A stretch of DNA of 64,000 nt, from positions 310,001-374,000 of the forward strand of contig JALRMH010000038.1 of NCBI GenBank assembly GCA_026119935.1, written 5' to 3'. Within the stretch, counting starts at the first letter, position 1, and each line of letters opens with the position of its first letter. The DNA comes from Endothia cerciana (taxonomy: Eukaryota; Ascomycota; Sordariomycetes; Diaporthales; Cryphonectriaceae). A program made the position numbers and the translations under genes. Below are positions 23,280 to 36,420 of the stretch, one piece after another. The notes below the pieces were generated by a model, which saw nothing but the letters and a program-made list of their open reading frames with translations, was not told the origin of the DNA and searched no databases.

Positions 23280-23830
23280 CTAAGCATCAAGACTCTCCGG
23301 GACCCTCGGCAGCACCTCCCTCTTGTCCCCCTCTGCGACGTGCTCAGCAGGGGTAGCGTCCTCCTTGGCACGGCCACGCTTCTTGGAAAGGATGGCGTCG
23401 GTATCGGTGTCCTCGATGGCCCGCTTGCGCTTCGAAGTCGCGACACCATCATTGGAGGGTTGGCAGAGGCAGCCTCGGTGTCTACGGTGCTGCTGTCAGG
23501 AATGGCGGCGTTGAGCTTGCGCTTGGTGCAGCTCTATTGACTGCTGGCTGCGGCCTCGCTCTTGAAATTGGCCACATCGGCGAGCTTCGTGTAGTCGATC
23601 TAGGCAAGCATCAGTCACGGAAAATGAAGCGTAAATGAGAGTGAAGTAGGGCAATACGGGAGAGATAGATAGATGAGGAGATTGGAGGAGTGGAAGGCAG
23701 TTGGAATGCTCACCTTGACCGCGCCCTGAAAGCAGTAGCCCTTGACAGCCAGCTCGATGTCGCGAGCGGTAAGTCCGAGGGTCTCGACGACCTCCTTGAT
23801 GGCCTTGCTAGGCTCTTGAGAGGTTGCCAT
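23280..23830 (-). pseudogene. Broken gene for a small basic nuclear-like protein
   Basis: Exon 1 (23714-23830) encodes 39 residues beginning MATSQEPSKAIKEVVETLG and containing LTARDIELAVKGYCFQGAVK. A GTGAGC intron (23600-23713, acceptor TAG) leads in phase to IDYTKLADVANFKSEAAASS. A TAG stop at 23534-23536 then interrupts, after which reading continues in the same frame as SCTKRKLNAAI. A single-base shift near 23447-23460 leads into a frame encoding a Lys/Arg/Asp-rich tail (KRKRAIEDTDTDA, SKKRGRAKED) down to a stop at 23280. Aligned with its neighbour at 24808-25401 (RVWFNVKKKM), the stop replaces a Trp (TGG to TAG). The family is a small basic fungal protein with a predicted helical N-terminal module and no assigned function as far as I know. 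Non-functional, unless truncated expression is useful. Confidence 0.65.
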
Positions 23831-24807
23831 CGTGGGTTTCGGTCGTGGTTGTGTGGAAATGACGGCTGAGTTGCGCAACGTTACTGGAAAGAAGAAAGAT
23901 GCGAAGGTTGAAAGGTTGAAAGAGAACTGGTCAGGATACGATGGAAAATTGTGGAGCCGAATTGGTAGTCGAGTTGACTGGAGATTGGCGAGGGTGAGAA
24001 CGACACCATTAGAGGGCCCATGGCGACACCTGCATCAAGGGAGGGGGCACGACAGCGGGGAAAGCTTTCGTCGTAAAGGAAGGATATGATAATAGAAAAA
24101 GCTTCAGCTGTTAGAGAGGGGATGTAATGATGTAGGAAAGCTTTACTTATGAGAAGCGAACTATGACTATAAGGTCTTTCTTACAAAATGCTTTTAAATA
24201 AATATTTATATAACTAACTTGAATCTATATATTTATAGATTTGCGTGTTAATTATAACGTCCCTTATAAGCCACTAGTCTTATCTGGAGGATATTCATAT
24301 CTCATCGGAACGAATGGGCCTAATGACAACCATATCAGTAGGAAGTGTCATGTTCTCCCCTTTGTGATGCATTGACGAGATTACAAGGGCCAGATGTACA
24401 GGCGCTGGTGCCTAGTTGGGAGATTGTCCTTCTGTAGACACAAGTGGGGTCTGTAACGGAACAGTCTCTGACGGAAGGAAACAATATGGCGATATAGTCT
24501 GGCAGTGTGGGGAATATACAGGACTCTAAGGGACCGGACTTAGATCCTCCGAGCCAGCCTCTCAAAACTTCGAAGTCCGAAATGACAAATGTCACACATG
24601 GATTGTGGCTGGGAAGTAGTTAAGTCAGTCATCAGAGAAACTTCAGAGTTGCTATGTCGAACAAAGTGAGGTCAGCGTATCTATTTCTGTAATAACGAAA
24701 CGAGGAATGAGCCTCAGACCGTGCACTGAGAGGCCGCCTTCAATAGACGTAATACGGCCTGGTTCACAACCATCACGCATCTCCCACTGCGTCCACGGGT
24801 CAGTTCC
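23831..24807. other. Intergenic, with an AT-rich patch
   Basis: An AT-rich patch at about 24180-24260 is followed by ordinary sequence. No gene supported. Confidence 0.5.
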
Positions 24808-25401
24808 CTAGACTTCACCGTAAGTGTCATCGCCACCACCGTCGGACTTCTCCTTCTTGATCTCCTTGTCCAGGCTCGCCTTAGTCTTGACACGCTTGGC
24901 AGGGGTCTCATGCTCCATCTCGTCCTTGGGTCGGGGGACCGACTTAGCAGCAGTATTTGTGGTCTTTCGGCCGCGCTTCGAGGGGTTGGCCTTGCTGCGT
25001 GGGGTTCCAGAAGGGGCAGGAGACGGGGCAGGAGCGGTGGCAGGGTTGACGGTACAGCCCATCTTCTTCTTGACATTGAACCTTTTGAGGACTCATCATT
25101 AGCGGCGGTGATGTGAGTAAGAGCAACGAGACGATGGAGGACAGAGGGTGAACGTACCAGACACGGTAGGCAGATGCAGGCTTGTCGTGTCCAGTCAGCG
25201 CCGCCAGGTCCGCTGCATCAACCTGTTGCGAAAAGTACCATCAGCCGCCCGTTAGTCGATCCTGTGAGAGAGGAGTCCATCAGGTCCACGCACCTTCTTC
25301 GTCTCAGCGAGTAGCTTGCAGGCAAAGATGGCGATGTTGGTCTCGGCCTCGCTCAGATCGAAAGGGCGCTCGCCTAGGATGTTGGAAGCCTTTGGAGGCA
25401 T
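24808..25401 (-). CDS. Small basic nuclear-like protein, paralogue of the broken neighbour
   Basis: Three-exon model of 148 residues: 25294-25401 (MPPKASNILGERPFDLSEAE), 25158-25222 (VDAADLAALTGHDKPASAYR), 24808-25081. Introns have GTGCGT and GTACGT donors and CAG and AAG acceptors; the second splits a Trp codon, giving YRVWFNVKKKMG. The N-terminal 65 residues form a helical, Ala-rich module ending in Trp and a Lys-rich helix, resembling Myb-like or homeodomain-like folds in layout only. The C-terminal half is basic, Pro/Ser-rich and disordered (KRGRKTTNTAAK, PAKRVKTKASLDKEIKKEK), typical of nuclear targeting and nucleic-acid contact. I do not recognise a named function. The upstream broken gene has the same layout, so the two are likely tandem paralogues. 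Confidence 0.75.
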
Positions 25402-28400
25402 GTTGGACACGGGTTGAGTGTCAGGTGACTTCGTGAAGATTGGTAACACGTCAGCGTAAAGATGTAGATGGATTGCTCAGAAGACTGAGACACCCACGGT
25501 GCTGGGTACTGAAGGAATGCTGTGGTAACAAAATGAGCACTTACCAAGTGAAAGAAGAGAAAGAGTCTGAGGTATGTAGCAGGGAGTTGGCCTGTGCTGG
25601 GTTGTTGCTGGATGTGAATTTCAGCCTCGCAGTGGAGAGGACAAACCGATTGAAAACCGCACTCAGAGCATTGCAGCGGGGCAGATGGCAAAACCCAACT
25701 AAAGGGAAGGAGACGGTGCGATAAAGCTTCGAAACATCTCAAAGGAGCCAAGACAGCTTTCGATTCCTCTCACACAGCTGATGGGTTAGCTCAGCGACAG
25801 GCCAACATATATTGTGAAGCTAGTTGCCAAGACTTAGGATCTTGGTCCTGATTATGAGACTTTGAAGTACACAACACTTATGAAACCTGAGTGTCAATAT
25901 GGAGCATGTTCGATGATCGATCCCATCTTAAGATGGCTTTGCTAGTCATGATGATAGTGAGTCTCATTCCTGAATCTGCTTGCTCCTTGTGTATTTCCCT
26001 GATTCAACGGCTGGTCTCTTCCTTCCCATATAAGCGCCGTATACTCTAGAGACCTTTCGTGGGCTTGAGGCCTAGGAACGCTGGCTGTGAGAATAGCACA
26101 GAGTAATTATCACCGATGCTCAAGAATACCTCAGGCAGGTTTGTGCGGGATAATACTAGAATTATGGACTACTGTACTGGAGGGCTTCATACATTGTTCA
26201 GGGAGGCAGCATAGATAAATGCAAACTGGATACACATTGAAACCTCTTGTTCAAAATAGCAAGGACCCCAGGATCCATATGTACAAAGGTACAGAGCCTG
26301 TCTTTCAACTTGTACTTCAGCGATTCTTCATTTCAACCATATCTGACCATGGGTGCCTCCACTGGCATGCGATACCACCCAAGGTATGGTCTGAGGTCTC
26401 CTGCCACAAAGCATTCCTGTTCTCCTTCTTTCCTCCAACAAATCGGAGACATCTGCAACCTGCAGATTTAGAACCAGCCCCCTCCGAGGCAATCGGGACC
26501 GGGTACACCGAAAGGGGTTGAGATCTCATGGGTACGGCTCTTCCGAATTGCCGACGTTGGCTCTGGAAGCCCATTGCTCGCCACCCAGCCCACCCTGTCC
26601 CTTGTCCGTAAGTTCCGAATGGTCCGAACGGTCCACAGCACGACGCAACTTTCACGATTCTCGGCACCGAGCCGGGAACAAGGCGGAGACGGGACTCGAG
26701 GCTCCAAGGCTGCTCACCTGGTCGCACTTCGGTCTGTCACTCCCTCCTGACGGGACGAGAATCAGGCCACATGGGCAGATCAATGATGACGGAAGCAGCC
26801 GTTCAACAGGCCTGATGCACTGTGCGCCTGGGCGCGTTTGAGCAAATCACGGGGTCTTAAGACGATCGAGGTGTCCCTTATATGGTCGTCGCAGAGAGGC
26901 AAGTTTGATACCGCTTCCCTAAAGCATGACGAGTATTCCCGCGACTTCATCCAGCGGTATGAACCTGCCTAGCCTACATAGTAGCAGACGGATCAGGATT
27001 GATGCAGTCGGACTGGAGCATTTCGGAACGCACATGTGGTTGAGGTCGCCATCCCACCGGACCGAGGTTAACAGCGGGACTGGAGCAAAGCAGCCAATGG
27101 TCTTACATGCTTCGACGACAGGGATAGAGACAGGGGGCCAGTGGTTCAAGATGCAAAACTCAACACCTCTGCTTGCATTTTGCTGTTACCAGACAAGGTG
27201 ACAAGCTGTTATGGTGAGAGTCAAGCTGGAGCCGAAGGGCCAGGTGGATATAACCTGGATAGAAGAGCATGTGTAGACAGTGCAGCCAATGAGTGAATGG
27301 GGAGCAGCCACATTGAGGCACGGCCCTTGCCCTCGCCGCCGGGGTGCTGAGGGAACCGAAGGCCTAACATAGCACATGTCAAGCCTTGAGGCTTGTTCAA
27401 GGTTTCGAGACTCGGAGGCATCCTAAGACCTATAATGTGAGGTTCTGCCATTGCCTGAGGTCAAAGAAATCCGTGCATTATCATGAAGACCATGCAGACC
27501 ATGCAGTCTTGGCCGGCTGGCAAGCCCCAAGTGGACGGATGTTCAGCAAAGATGTTAGCCCAGTCCAATGCTGCCATCGTGATAATGATACCGAGGCAAG
27601 CCACCCACCTGGTCTAGCAGAATGATCCTCGGGATGCTGGTTATCCACATTGGTGGATGTCAGACCGGCCTCGGGAAGTTTTTTTTGTCCGTTTTTTCAT
27701 TAGTTTTTTTTCCTTCTTCTTTCTTTCTTCCTCCTTTTCCCCTGGTCCGGTCTACTACTGCAAACCGTTCACTCGGGTCCGGAAGAGCTTGTAAACTCTG
27801 GCATTCTGAGGTCGGGACCTTGGTGGGGGCGTAAACTCTGCGCTTTCGAATCTTTCACGCGCTATGCCCCCAACAGGTCGCGACAGAATGGGAGCATGAT
27901 CTCACTGAGCATCGCGTCTTGGCTCATGGTATAATTGTCGCCGACGGGTTTCTGCGCCGTGTGCTCGCTATCGTACTTGCGAGGGGCCGACCCCGTGGAC
28001 TTGAAAGCGGCCGAGAGATTCCAAGCACCTTGTCCAAATCCAAAAGAACACTTCGGCCCAATGTAGAAACCCGGCGCCGGGCTCCGCGATTCATGGAAAT
28101 GCCGGGCCCGAGGAGGTGAACTGGACAAGTGCGAGATCGGCGACACAAAGGTTCGTAGACAAGATGATTTCAAACTCGCTCCATACAGCAACGGGGTGAT
28201 GGTTCGGACGAACCCATCACCGCTCTTTCTATGCTATCCCAGGGGAGGACACCCATTCACTCCGATACAGCCACGCTCTCTGCCTAAACAAATAAACAAT
28301 GCGGACACCCCAAGTCCTTTCCGGGCGGGTTGCACGGCCAGATCCGTAAGTCCGACTCCGTACCCGCGTGAAACGGAAACCTAAAACGGAGATATTGAAA

Positions 28401-30778
28401 CTGTAAGCTGAAGCGCCACTCAGCGGAAGTCAACCGCAATCCCTACGAGAGGGCTGGCCAGCCGACGCATACAAGGTATGTCTTAGGGCAGCTCAACCAC
28501 CATTGCTCTGGTCGCTCTGAGACCGGAGACATCGATACCTCCCAGACCCCCATGACCGCCCCGAGGGCTCCACCCCGACGACAAGGGCAAGCTCAGCCTC
28601 TCACGAGGAAATTGCTTCTGGAACTCTGGCTAAAGGCAGCACCGTAACCTCTGAGAGCTTCTGTAAAATCGGCCACGTGCATGTAGAACCGTCAGCCACA
28701 GTTGACAACGCGTCCTCATCATTAGCGGATCCTTCCGGAAGTTGGACCGTGCCGAGAGTCGCATTCCATGACGAGGGGCTTGATTGAGTCCTTATCCTTG
28801 AACAAAAAAAGCCTCGTGGTGGGACCCGCGCCTCCCTGAAGTGGCCCGTAAGACCAGGTGCCATGGAGAGGCAACGGGAGAGAACCACAAGAACCGGGCA
28901 CACTCATGCTCCACACACTATATGACAGACCAAAAACCGACACTTCATGAAAGTACCCAAAGGGCCCGTGTCGTTGTACTGCGTATTGGCGTATTCATCC
29001 GAGCTGACGAAAAGGCTTAGCTGGTTTGGTCCATCCATCAGGGGAGGAGGGGGGGGGGGGTGAGATGCGAGGTTTCATGAGTTACGGCAAGCTTCAAAGG
29101 ATGCGTGCCTGCGCCTCGTAGGTCCTTTTTACCCTCGACATTGTCAGCGCGAGTGCCATCCGTCTAGGCTAACCAGGTACTCGTATTCCCACTAATACTC
29201 GTTCCTTGCTTTCTGCGGGGCGGAGAGAGTAACTCGCTTACATGCCCTGATTGGGCAGCGACATGCAAATATCAATATTTGGATGCATTACGCGAGCCTC
29301 AAGGTGGGGTCGTCGCTGTCAATCTGAAGGATTAGCGATCTGAACCATTGTGACGGGTCTTTGGCGAGAAGGAACACAGGCCAGCATGCCACGGAGTTTG
29401 TCCGTCAATCTTCCCTTTTGGTTTTTTGGTTTTTTTCTTCTTCTTCCTTTCTCAACCAGCGTTCGGGCCGGTGTGCTGAACCTCGAGGCTCTGAGGCCAC
29501 CGGAAGCCCTTGATACGCGCCGTCTGCTACGCCGCCACCGCGAGAAACCAACGTTCGATATCCGGGCCCTGTTGCGTGTGTGAGCCAGGGCTCTTGCGAG
29601 CATCAGCACCAACATCTCTCCGCCCCAACTAAATAACTGTAGCAATGCATGGGTTCTAATGCGCGCTTGTCCTGCAGGCATGCGGGAGAAACCACATCTG
29701 CCTGCCTACGTAGTCCGTTCTAGGGTGGGGGAGACCGCCTGTTATGCACGTCTCCCATTAGTGATGCAATGGGCGTGCGAGTTGATACATGGACAGGGCC
29801 GCCGCCAGCGGGGAGAGGCGGGTATGTATGTAGACTGGATCTGCATGCTGTGTACTGTATGCAGGCGGCATGGCCGATAAGAGCCCTGCTACTACCTAGG
29901 TAGAGATACGGTGATGAGTGAGATGAGGGGCAGAGGAGCCGAGTGCGCACAGGCAAAGACGTGGGATCCCTTTCTACGTGCCATGCCAGAGGACAGGGGC
30001 GATCAGATCCCCAAGCCTTTGGTCGGCGGCTTTCGGACAGTCCGCGGCTCTGTCTGAAGAGCCCCGTAGTTACCTATCTGGCTCGCCCTTTCGCGCAAGG
30101 CGCCCGGGGCCACCCTCCGAGAATAGAGCGACCTCGGCGCCGAAATATACCAATGGCCACATCTCGGCGGGTGTGCATACCCGAGAGAGTGCACGTCAGA
30201 CGACATCTGCAGTGTATCTTGCCGAGCGCGACTTGGCCAACCTTGAGCCTTTTCACATGTGGCACGACAGTAACTGGTGGGACATTTGGCCCCAGGCGTG
30301 CAGAAGGAAGGGCGGGGTGATGCAGATCCCAAGCAGGTTGCTGGAGCCGTGCATGACAACAACGAGGGGAATCGATTATTCCATTTCGAGCCCGGTGGGC
30401 CTGACCCGGTGGGCTACACAACTAGCTGTCTGTGGCCGCGCAGCACGCGCGAGGCTCCAAAAAAAAAAAAAACCCGCCCCCCCCCCCATGATCTAGTATC
30501 GTGAGGGGTGGCGGCTTGTCCTCCTTTAGTCGTACACTCCGACCGCTCTCGGTCGTCGATTCATTCCTCGGAATGCAACATGACCAGCATCAACAAAAAG
30601 ACAAGATCAAGCTCTGAGACGCCGTGCCGTGAAGCGTTGAACCCAGCCAACACACACGTGATCTTGGAACGCCTCCGATGTTAGAATCCAGTAAACCCGC
30701 CTACCGTTTCCTCCTCCCGGCATGGCAGCCACCGTAGATTGGCAGTTGAAGATCGTCGACGGTCGGTCGACGTGCCTA
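25402..30778. other. 5.4-kb gene-free region
   Basis: No gene supported. It includes T-rich runs near 27680-27720 and 29420-29450, a G12 run at 29049-29060, and an A14 run followed by a C11 run at 30459-30487. Longer frames (28601-28903 minus, 29978-30496 plus) carry no motif and cross simple repeats. Confidence 0.5.
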
Positions 30779-32012
30779 TTAGAGCCGCATCGCGTCCGCG
30801 TCAAATCCCGAATAGATCATCGGATCGCCCATCCCCATCATCACCTCGGGATTTGGACAGCTGAGCACGTGTGGCTTGATCGTGCCGAATTCGGACTCCA
30901 GAAGCCCCTGGTTCAACATGTCCATGCCTGCGAAGGACCCCGACGGTTGCACGAATTGGGGATTGAAGGCCATCGTTGATGGCCTCATCCACGGCGCAAA
31001 GGTCGGCGGGATGGGGTTTGTAGGCGACGTGGCGCTCGGAAGGCTTTCGGACGGCGGTGCTGAGTAGCTATCGAACGAATCGTAGGTGAGACTGGCCGGG
31101 CTCAGCGTCATGGTGCTGCTCGCAGCGCCACCGCCGCCACCAAAGGCAACCTTGCGGTAATCCTCAAAGTCGGAGTGGTCTGCTTCGGATGAGCTACCGC
31201 GGTCGGATCTTGATCCGGCCAGGGCGGCCCGCCCTGTCAGTGCATCCTCCTGCTGTTGCTGAGCTTCTAGTTGCGAGGCCAGGTCGGCCAGGCCCTGCTC
31301 ATCCTCGGGAAAGACGGAATGGACCGGCAGGTCAACATCACTATTCGGTCGTATGCAGCCAAGCTTCTGCGCGATGTTGTGTATCACGGGCTGGCCGCGG
31401 TCATTCAGATCTGGCTCTCCGAGGTCCCACTGCTGACCGTTTCGGACCATCGAGTATAGCTTTTGTACGGTGGCGATGAGGGCGAACTGGGTGTTCTCCA
31501 AGACCTCGGCGTACCTGGATGCTTGTGTGAGAGACGACGTGGTGACACGGCGAAAGCCAAAACATGTGTAGTAGGACCAGGACGAACCCTCGAGGCAATT
31601 GCTTGAATTCCGTCTTCTTCCTCACGCCTGCTGTGCAGACTAGGCCATCGTCCTTGCACCTCTTGCACGGGAACTCCCCGTCACACTAAGGCGTGTAAGT
31701 CGGGTTGTCCACGCCGGCGGACGCTGACTCAGTACAGCCGGGGAGGGGGGGGCTTACCTTGGTTTTCTTCATCCGACACCTCTCGCATGCCTTCCATACC
31801 CTCTTATGTCTGCCGTCGGCGGCGACTGAGAGTGTGGGGTGACTATCTGTTGGGGACATGGGCGAGTGTAGGTGTGAGTGTGCCGTAGCAATACCTGCCC
31901 GTTTCGAGGTGCGGTGGGCCGGTTTCGTCGATTTTGCGCTGGCGCTATTCCTCTTGGCCGTCTGCACCTTGATGTGCTCCTCGGTTGGAGGGCTGGGTAG
32001 ACTACGTTCCAT
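30779..32012 (-). CDS. Zn(II)2Cys6 fungal transcription factor
   Basis: Three-exon model of 362 residues: 31758-32012, 31588-31685, 30779-31514. Start MERSLPSPPTEEHIKVQ is the first ATG in frame. Intron 1 (31686-31757) lies inside the zinc cluster; splicing gives ACERCRMKKTKCDGEFPCKR and then CKDDGLVC, with the exact C-x2-C-x6-C-x5-C-x2-C-x6-C spacing of a Gal4-type binuclear cluster at about residues 76-102. Intron 2 (31515-31587) has an unusual GTTCGT donor; it yields QLPRGYAEVLENTQF and a conserved-looking helical block (LIATVQKLYSMVRNGQ, IHNIAQKLGCIR). The C-terminal part is Ser/Pro/Met-rich and probably an activation region. It lacks the large MHR domain of many zinc-cluster regulators. 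Targets are unknown; no metabolic cluster adjoins it. Confidence 0.88.
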
Positions 32013-35000
32013 TTTTGCCCTCAAGGTGATCGATCTCGCGCAGAATGGCCGGGGCTGGTTCGTGCAGTGTCAAAGTCGAGCGCAGTCAGGACGAGCCGTG
32101 TAAGTCTCCGGGGTTTTTTTGGGGGAGGGGGGGGGGGGCGGCCGCGTATGTAGGTCACTCCGAGTAAGGGGGTCGCTCCAAGCAGGAATGGGGAGACGAT
32201 GGCAGTGGTGTTGTAGAACAGCTGCCGTGGGGAGAGGAACGTGGAGGCGATTGTTCAGCCGGGGTGACGGTTCAACAGGTCAGAGGAGGATTAATAATGG
32301 TGAGAAGAGGGAAAAAACCAAAAACCAAGAAAGAAAAAAAAAACCAAAAAGACGAGACGATGACCAGAGTTGTTGAAGGGCGCTGGAGATTATGTGATAT
32401 GTAATAGACTCAGGGCCGGGCTGCGGGCGGGAATTATGATGCTGGAATGTCCGCTGCGCGCTGAACCGGCACCGTTCGCAAACGACCCTCACTAACGTTT
32501 GACAACGACACCCCTGCGACGCGATGTGCAGAAATGTCACCCAGGACCCAGGCTGATGGGCGGCTTTGGCTGGGACTTGGGCTGTCAGGCCAGGTGGGTA
32601 TTGGCAACGCTGGAGATGCTGGTGTCCCCCGTACTGTAAAAGTCCTTGCGGGCGGGCGTAACGGTCGGCCAGATGATATGTCCGAGAAGCGGGTGAATCT
32701 GAAGCAGGCCCTGCGGCCGTTGAGGTCAGAAGTCGCGCCTGGTAGCTGTATGTCCTCCCTGCGGCACACCCCCCCCCCCTCCGGCACTCGGCTTGCCAGT
32801 GAGGTGGCGGTTGGTATCTTGCTCACTCAGGGACTGTCGCCTTTTTCCGGGGGTGGTCGGTACGGGTCCTCGGGCTCTCGCAGACGACCGTCTGACACCT
32901 GACCGTGTTGGTGCTGGGCTGCCGTGGGATATGTTGCAGGATAGCCCCTTCACGGGCTGTTAGTCCCGTAGCAGAGGGCCGAAGTGCTGTTCTTAAAATG
33001 TATCCGGTCTTGCGAGGTTGGACGAAATCCCGGCCGGGTCGTATGTTGTGGCCGTGCTACTCCTCACCAAGACCTTGGCAGGTCTTGGTATGGCGATGGG
33101 AAGGTTGGGCTGGGATGAAGGTCTCGGCCCCTACTGTGATCTCTACTGTGTATGTGGTCGCGGGTGTGGCAATGCAGAGCTTGGTGCAGGAGGGATCTCG
33201 GGCGGTTGGGTCAAGCGTGACGCTTCCTGTCGAGGAGGGACTGGGGCGGTGATGCGCGACTTGGAGGAGAGACCCTGCCCGGGCAGCCAAGGTATTTAAG
33301 GCCAACTCGGCATCTTGGGCCGCCTCTCTCAGTCGACGAGCCCGGTCGTGTTTGTGTCTTGGAAATGCATAACGTCAGACGACGTGTTTTAATTCATCAC
33401 GACCATCTCATGCCGGTGGACTCCACGGGCGCGGACCCAAAACCAACATGTATAGAGCAGCTCTCGAGGAGTCCCGGCTTCTTATTAGGAGATAATGCGG
33501 GATGGAGACCCCTGACGGGCCCTCGAGATACTGCGAGGTACCTCTGGACACATCGGTCGATAGGATCAGAGCGGGTGCCCGGGTCTCTGAGTAAGCCCTG
33601 CAGCAGACCAGGTCACAAAAGTGTCCGGCAGCCAGCTACTACTTAGTAAATTGCACACGGCAAAGAAACGCAACAACGAAAAAAGGCGGCTCGCATAGCT
33701 CGCTTTGATTCCGATTGGTGCTGTCTACACTGTATCCCCCTGACGAGTGGGAAGTGGGGGGGGGGGGGCGCTCAGCCTACCAGGCCTCGAAAAGTCCCCG
33801 GGTTCCAGCGCTGAGCAGTTGATATTCCAACAAGTCCTCTCTCTCAGCGGAGTGATCCGGTGCCAGGGCCAAACCTTCTTCAGTTGATAAGGCTACGTTT
33901 GCTGGTTTGACTTAGCGCCGGTACAGACTCCCACCAGAGGACTGTTCCGCTGTGGGACGAATACCTATTCCTTTGGTGACTCTGACCAAGATGACATCGG
34001 TAGCGGGTGGGGGAGGATCAGTGGAGCGGTTTAGCCACACAGTACTCGTCATGCAATGGACGAGCCCTGGCTTCGAGTCGAACTACCGGCGTCTATCGGG
34101 CTTTGATCCCAAGAGATGACTACGTTGGGCCCCCTACGTAAGGCACGCCCGAGCGGCTCGAAAGCTTGATGATTAGTCGAGTGCCGAGCATTGGTACCGT
34201 ACCGTCGCTGCTGGACGGGTGAGCGAGGGATTGGTCGCCGTGACGACCGACTCTCGCTCTCGCTCTCCGGGCAGGACGTGGCCCAGATGAGAATGGCATT
34301 GGCGGGTTGGGGAGCCCACGCTTGAGCTCCAGGTCCGCAGGGTAGGGCTGACACGGGCGGGCAGAACAACAGTATGAACACTGGTTCGTCGAACGCTCTT
34401 TGTTCGCAGTCTCAGGTGCCGGATCAGGTAACCCCTGCCTCCAGCTTTAAACCCGGTGCCCCCTCAAGCTTCAGGCCCTAGAACAGACCAGACGGCTGAC
34501 GTTGGCCGCTTGGTAAGGCGAGGTCGCATTAGAAATCCACAGGAAAGATTCCCCGCTTGCTTACAGAGCCATCTCAGCCCCGTACCATAGTACCAAGGCC
34601 TGACAGTGACTGAGTCACATCGGCAACTGGCCCTGTGTCTGGCCCGCAGTGCAGAGGCTGCGATGTTTTTTCAATTCCCGACCCCTCCCCCCAACTCCCC
34701 ACCCCTTTCGTTTGATGCTGTTCGGATGAGTCCAACGGTAGATCTACGGGCCGCTGAACGTGGGCTCTTGGTTGTGATTCATATGAGCATTGCTGTCCGG
34801 TATAGGCCTAGATACTTTTTTTAAGGTGGGGGCTGTATGTAGTAGGTAGTTGTCCTCAGCTCTGAGACTGCTTAGCATTCACCGTGTTGCCTCGCCGTAA
34901 GAATCAGATGGCTCGATGCGGCATGACAGAACATGGACGGGCGTATGTACGTACCTAGAAACGGAACAGGCACAGGGGGGGGGGGCATGCTGCTGTCTCC

Positions 35001-35900
35001 GTTGAGGACCTGGACGGATTCAGCCTGGGGACACACGACATGGACCGTCATCGGCACCGACGCAGTACCGATCCTTGAACACAGCCTCTTGGTTGTGCAG
35101 CCCTGACACAAACGAGAGACCTTGGTCCATACCGGACACCAATATATCATGGTAGGCCGCCGGGTGTTCGGCAGCAAAGAAGCAATGTGGCCTGGCTGCG
35201 TTGATCTGCCTATACGATCTAGAATTGGCAGGATGTCCAAGGCCGCAGAACCTCGAGTGTGGCTTTTCGCAGTGCTAGACTTATACATTAGCTCTTCAAC
35301 CAGAAGCCGCCCCATCATGTATCTATCCTCTTCCGTTCCCAGCCGTTTCTTTGCTAGTACCGTTTCCGCCGCCCGGGGCCCGTTCCGGATCTCCACTCGG
35401 ACCTCGCGACTTCGCCCGGACGACGAGGTCCCCCGTCAGAGAAACAGCCCCATGGAATTTTCTCCTATTTCCACTCTACTCTTCACAGTACTTACTTCTT
35501 CAGTCTTCTGTTTGCGGCGGGGCCCACCTCTCGACGATCCTTGACCCTTGGAATGACTGACCTCATGCGACAGATTTTGGCTTGCAGCCCTGGCCAAAGC
35601 TGCGGTGGAATCATCGCACAGGGCATGTGACATGCATTGATTGGGTCGCCCTTCTTTCGAAATGCCTCACACGTAGCTAAGTAAATCCACGATCATACTG
35701 AGCTTGCAATCAGTGTTCTTTTCTAACTGCGCTCCGACAGTGCATGTCCCCGGATCCAGAGGCCTGGGCCGTAGAGAGGTTGTGCAGCCGCCATGCTGCA
35801 GTATCTTCACACGGCAGCTAACGAGGCTACCTGTTGCATCCCACGAATAGGGATATAAGTACCGATCTGATCTAACATGATGTAGCATGAACTATGTTAG
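32013..35900. other. Mostly gene-free region with weak open frames
   Basis: A G12 run at 32127-32138 sits in the promoter of the zinc-cluster gene. G13 at 33756-33768 and G11 at 34975-34985 are further homopolymers. A minus-strand frame at 34872-35396 has balanced composition (ETVLAKKRLGTEEDRYMMG) but no ATG of its own and no family match, so it was not called as a gene. Confidence 0.4.
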
Positions 35901-36420
35901 CTAGACTGTCGAGCCATTCAGAGAAGTGGTCACATCGACATCATCAACGCCTAGGTATCCATCAACACAGTAGCTCGAGCTCGAAACCATATCCTGAATG
36001 AACTCATCCCACGACGCTATAGCCCTTGACGGTGAAGAAGGGATCACAAACATGGCGCCATCAATGGTCTTCCAGTCTTTAGGATACTTACATTGTCTAC
36101 GAAGAACATACAGCGGCCCCAGCAGGATTGTCCGCCCACACGTCCGCCTCTCTCTGGAGGATCTGGACAATTGGTTTCAGGTCGGCATCCTCAAGGCTTT
36201 GACCTTTCTCCCTAGGCGCTCTGTCCTTGATATGGGTATTTTCAAAGGCCCAACGGCACCGGCTAGGTGTCAGCCCTGCATGGCAGACCGTCTGGAGTTC
36301 TGTGAGCAGCTAAAGGTATTGCGTAATGCAACCATAGCTGTACATGTTGGCTTGGATTTACTCGGGTCTCGAATTTGTTGGAAGTAGACCGGCTGCGCAG
36401 CACACCATCGAACCGCAACA
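35901..36420 (-). pseudogene. Possible degraded coding remnant
   Basis: Protein-like stretches occur in different frames of the same strand: AAQPVYFQQIRDPSKSK, then KGQSLEDADLKPIVQILQRE with DVWADNPAG, then QCKYPKDWKTIDGAMFVIP continuing to SWDEFIQDMV. They are separated by frame changes and stops, with one GTAAGT between the last two blocks that does not give a clean splice. The amino-acid composition is more protein-like than the surroundings. I do not recognise the family. It may be a decayed gene or coincidence. Confidence 0.25.

Noticed and set aside
655..32012. Secondary-metabolite cluster (peroxygenase plus Zn2Cys6 regulator)
   Set aside because: They are 30 kb apart with housekeeping genes between and no polyketide synthase, peptide synthetase, terpene cyclase or P450.
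34872..35396. 174-codon minus-strand frame
   Set aside because: Composition is fair but there is no in-frame ATG at the start, no family motif, and it runs through a G11 tract.
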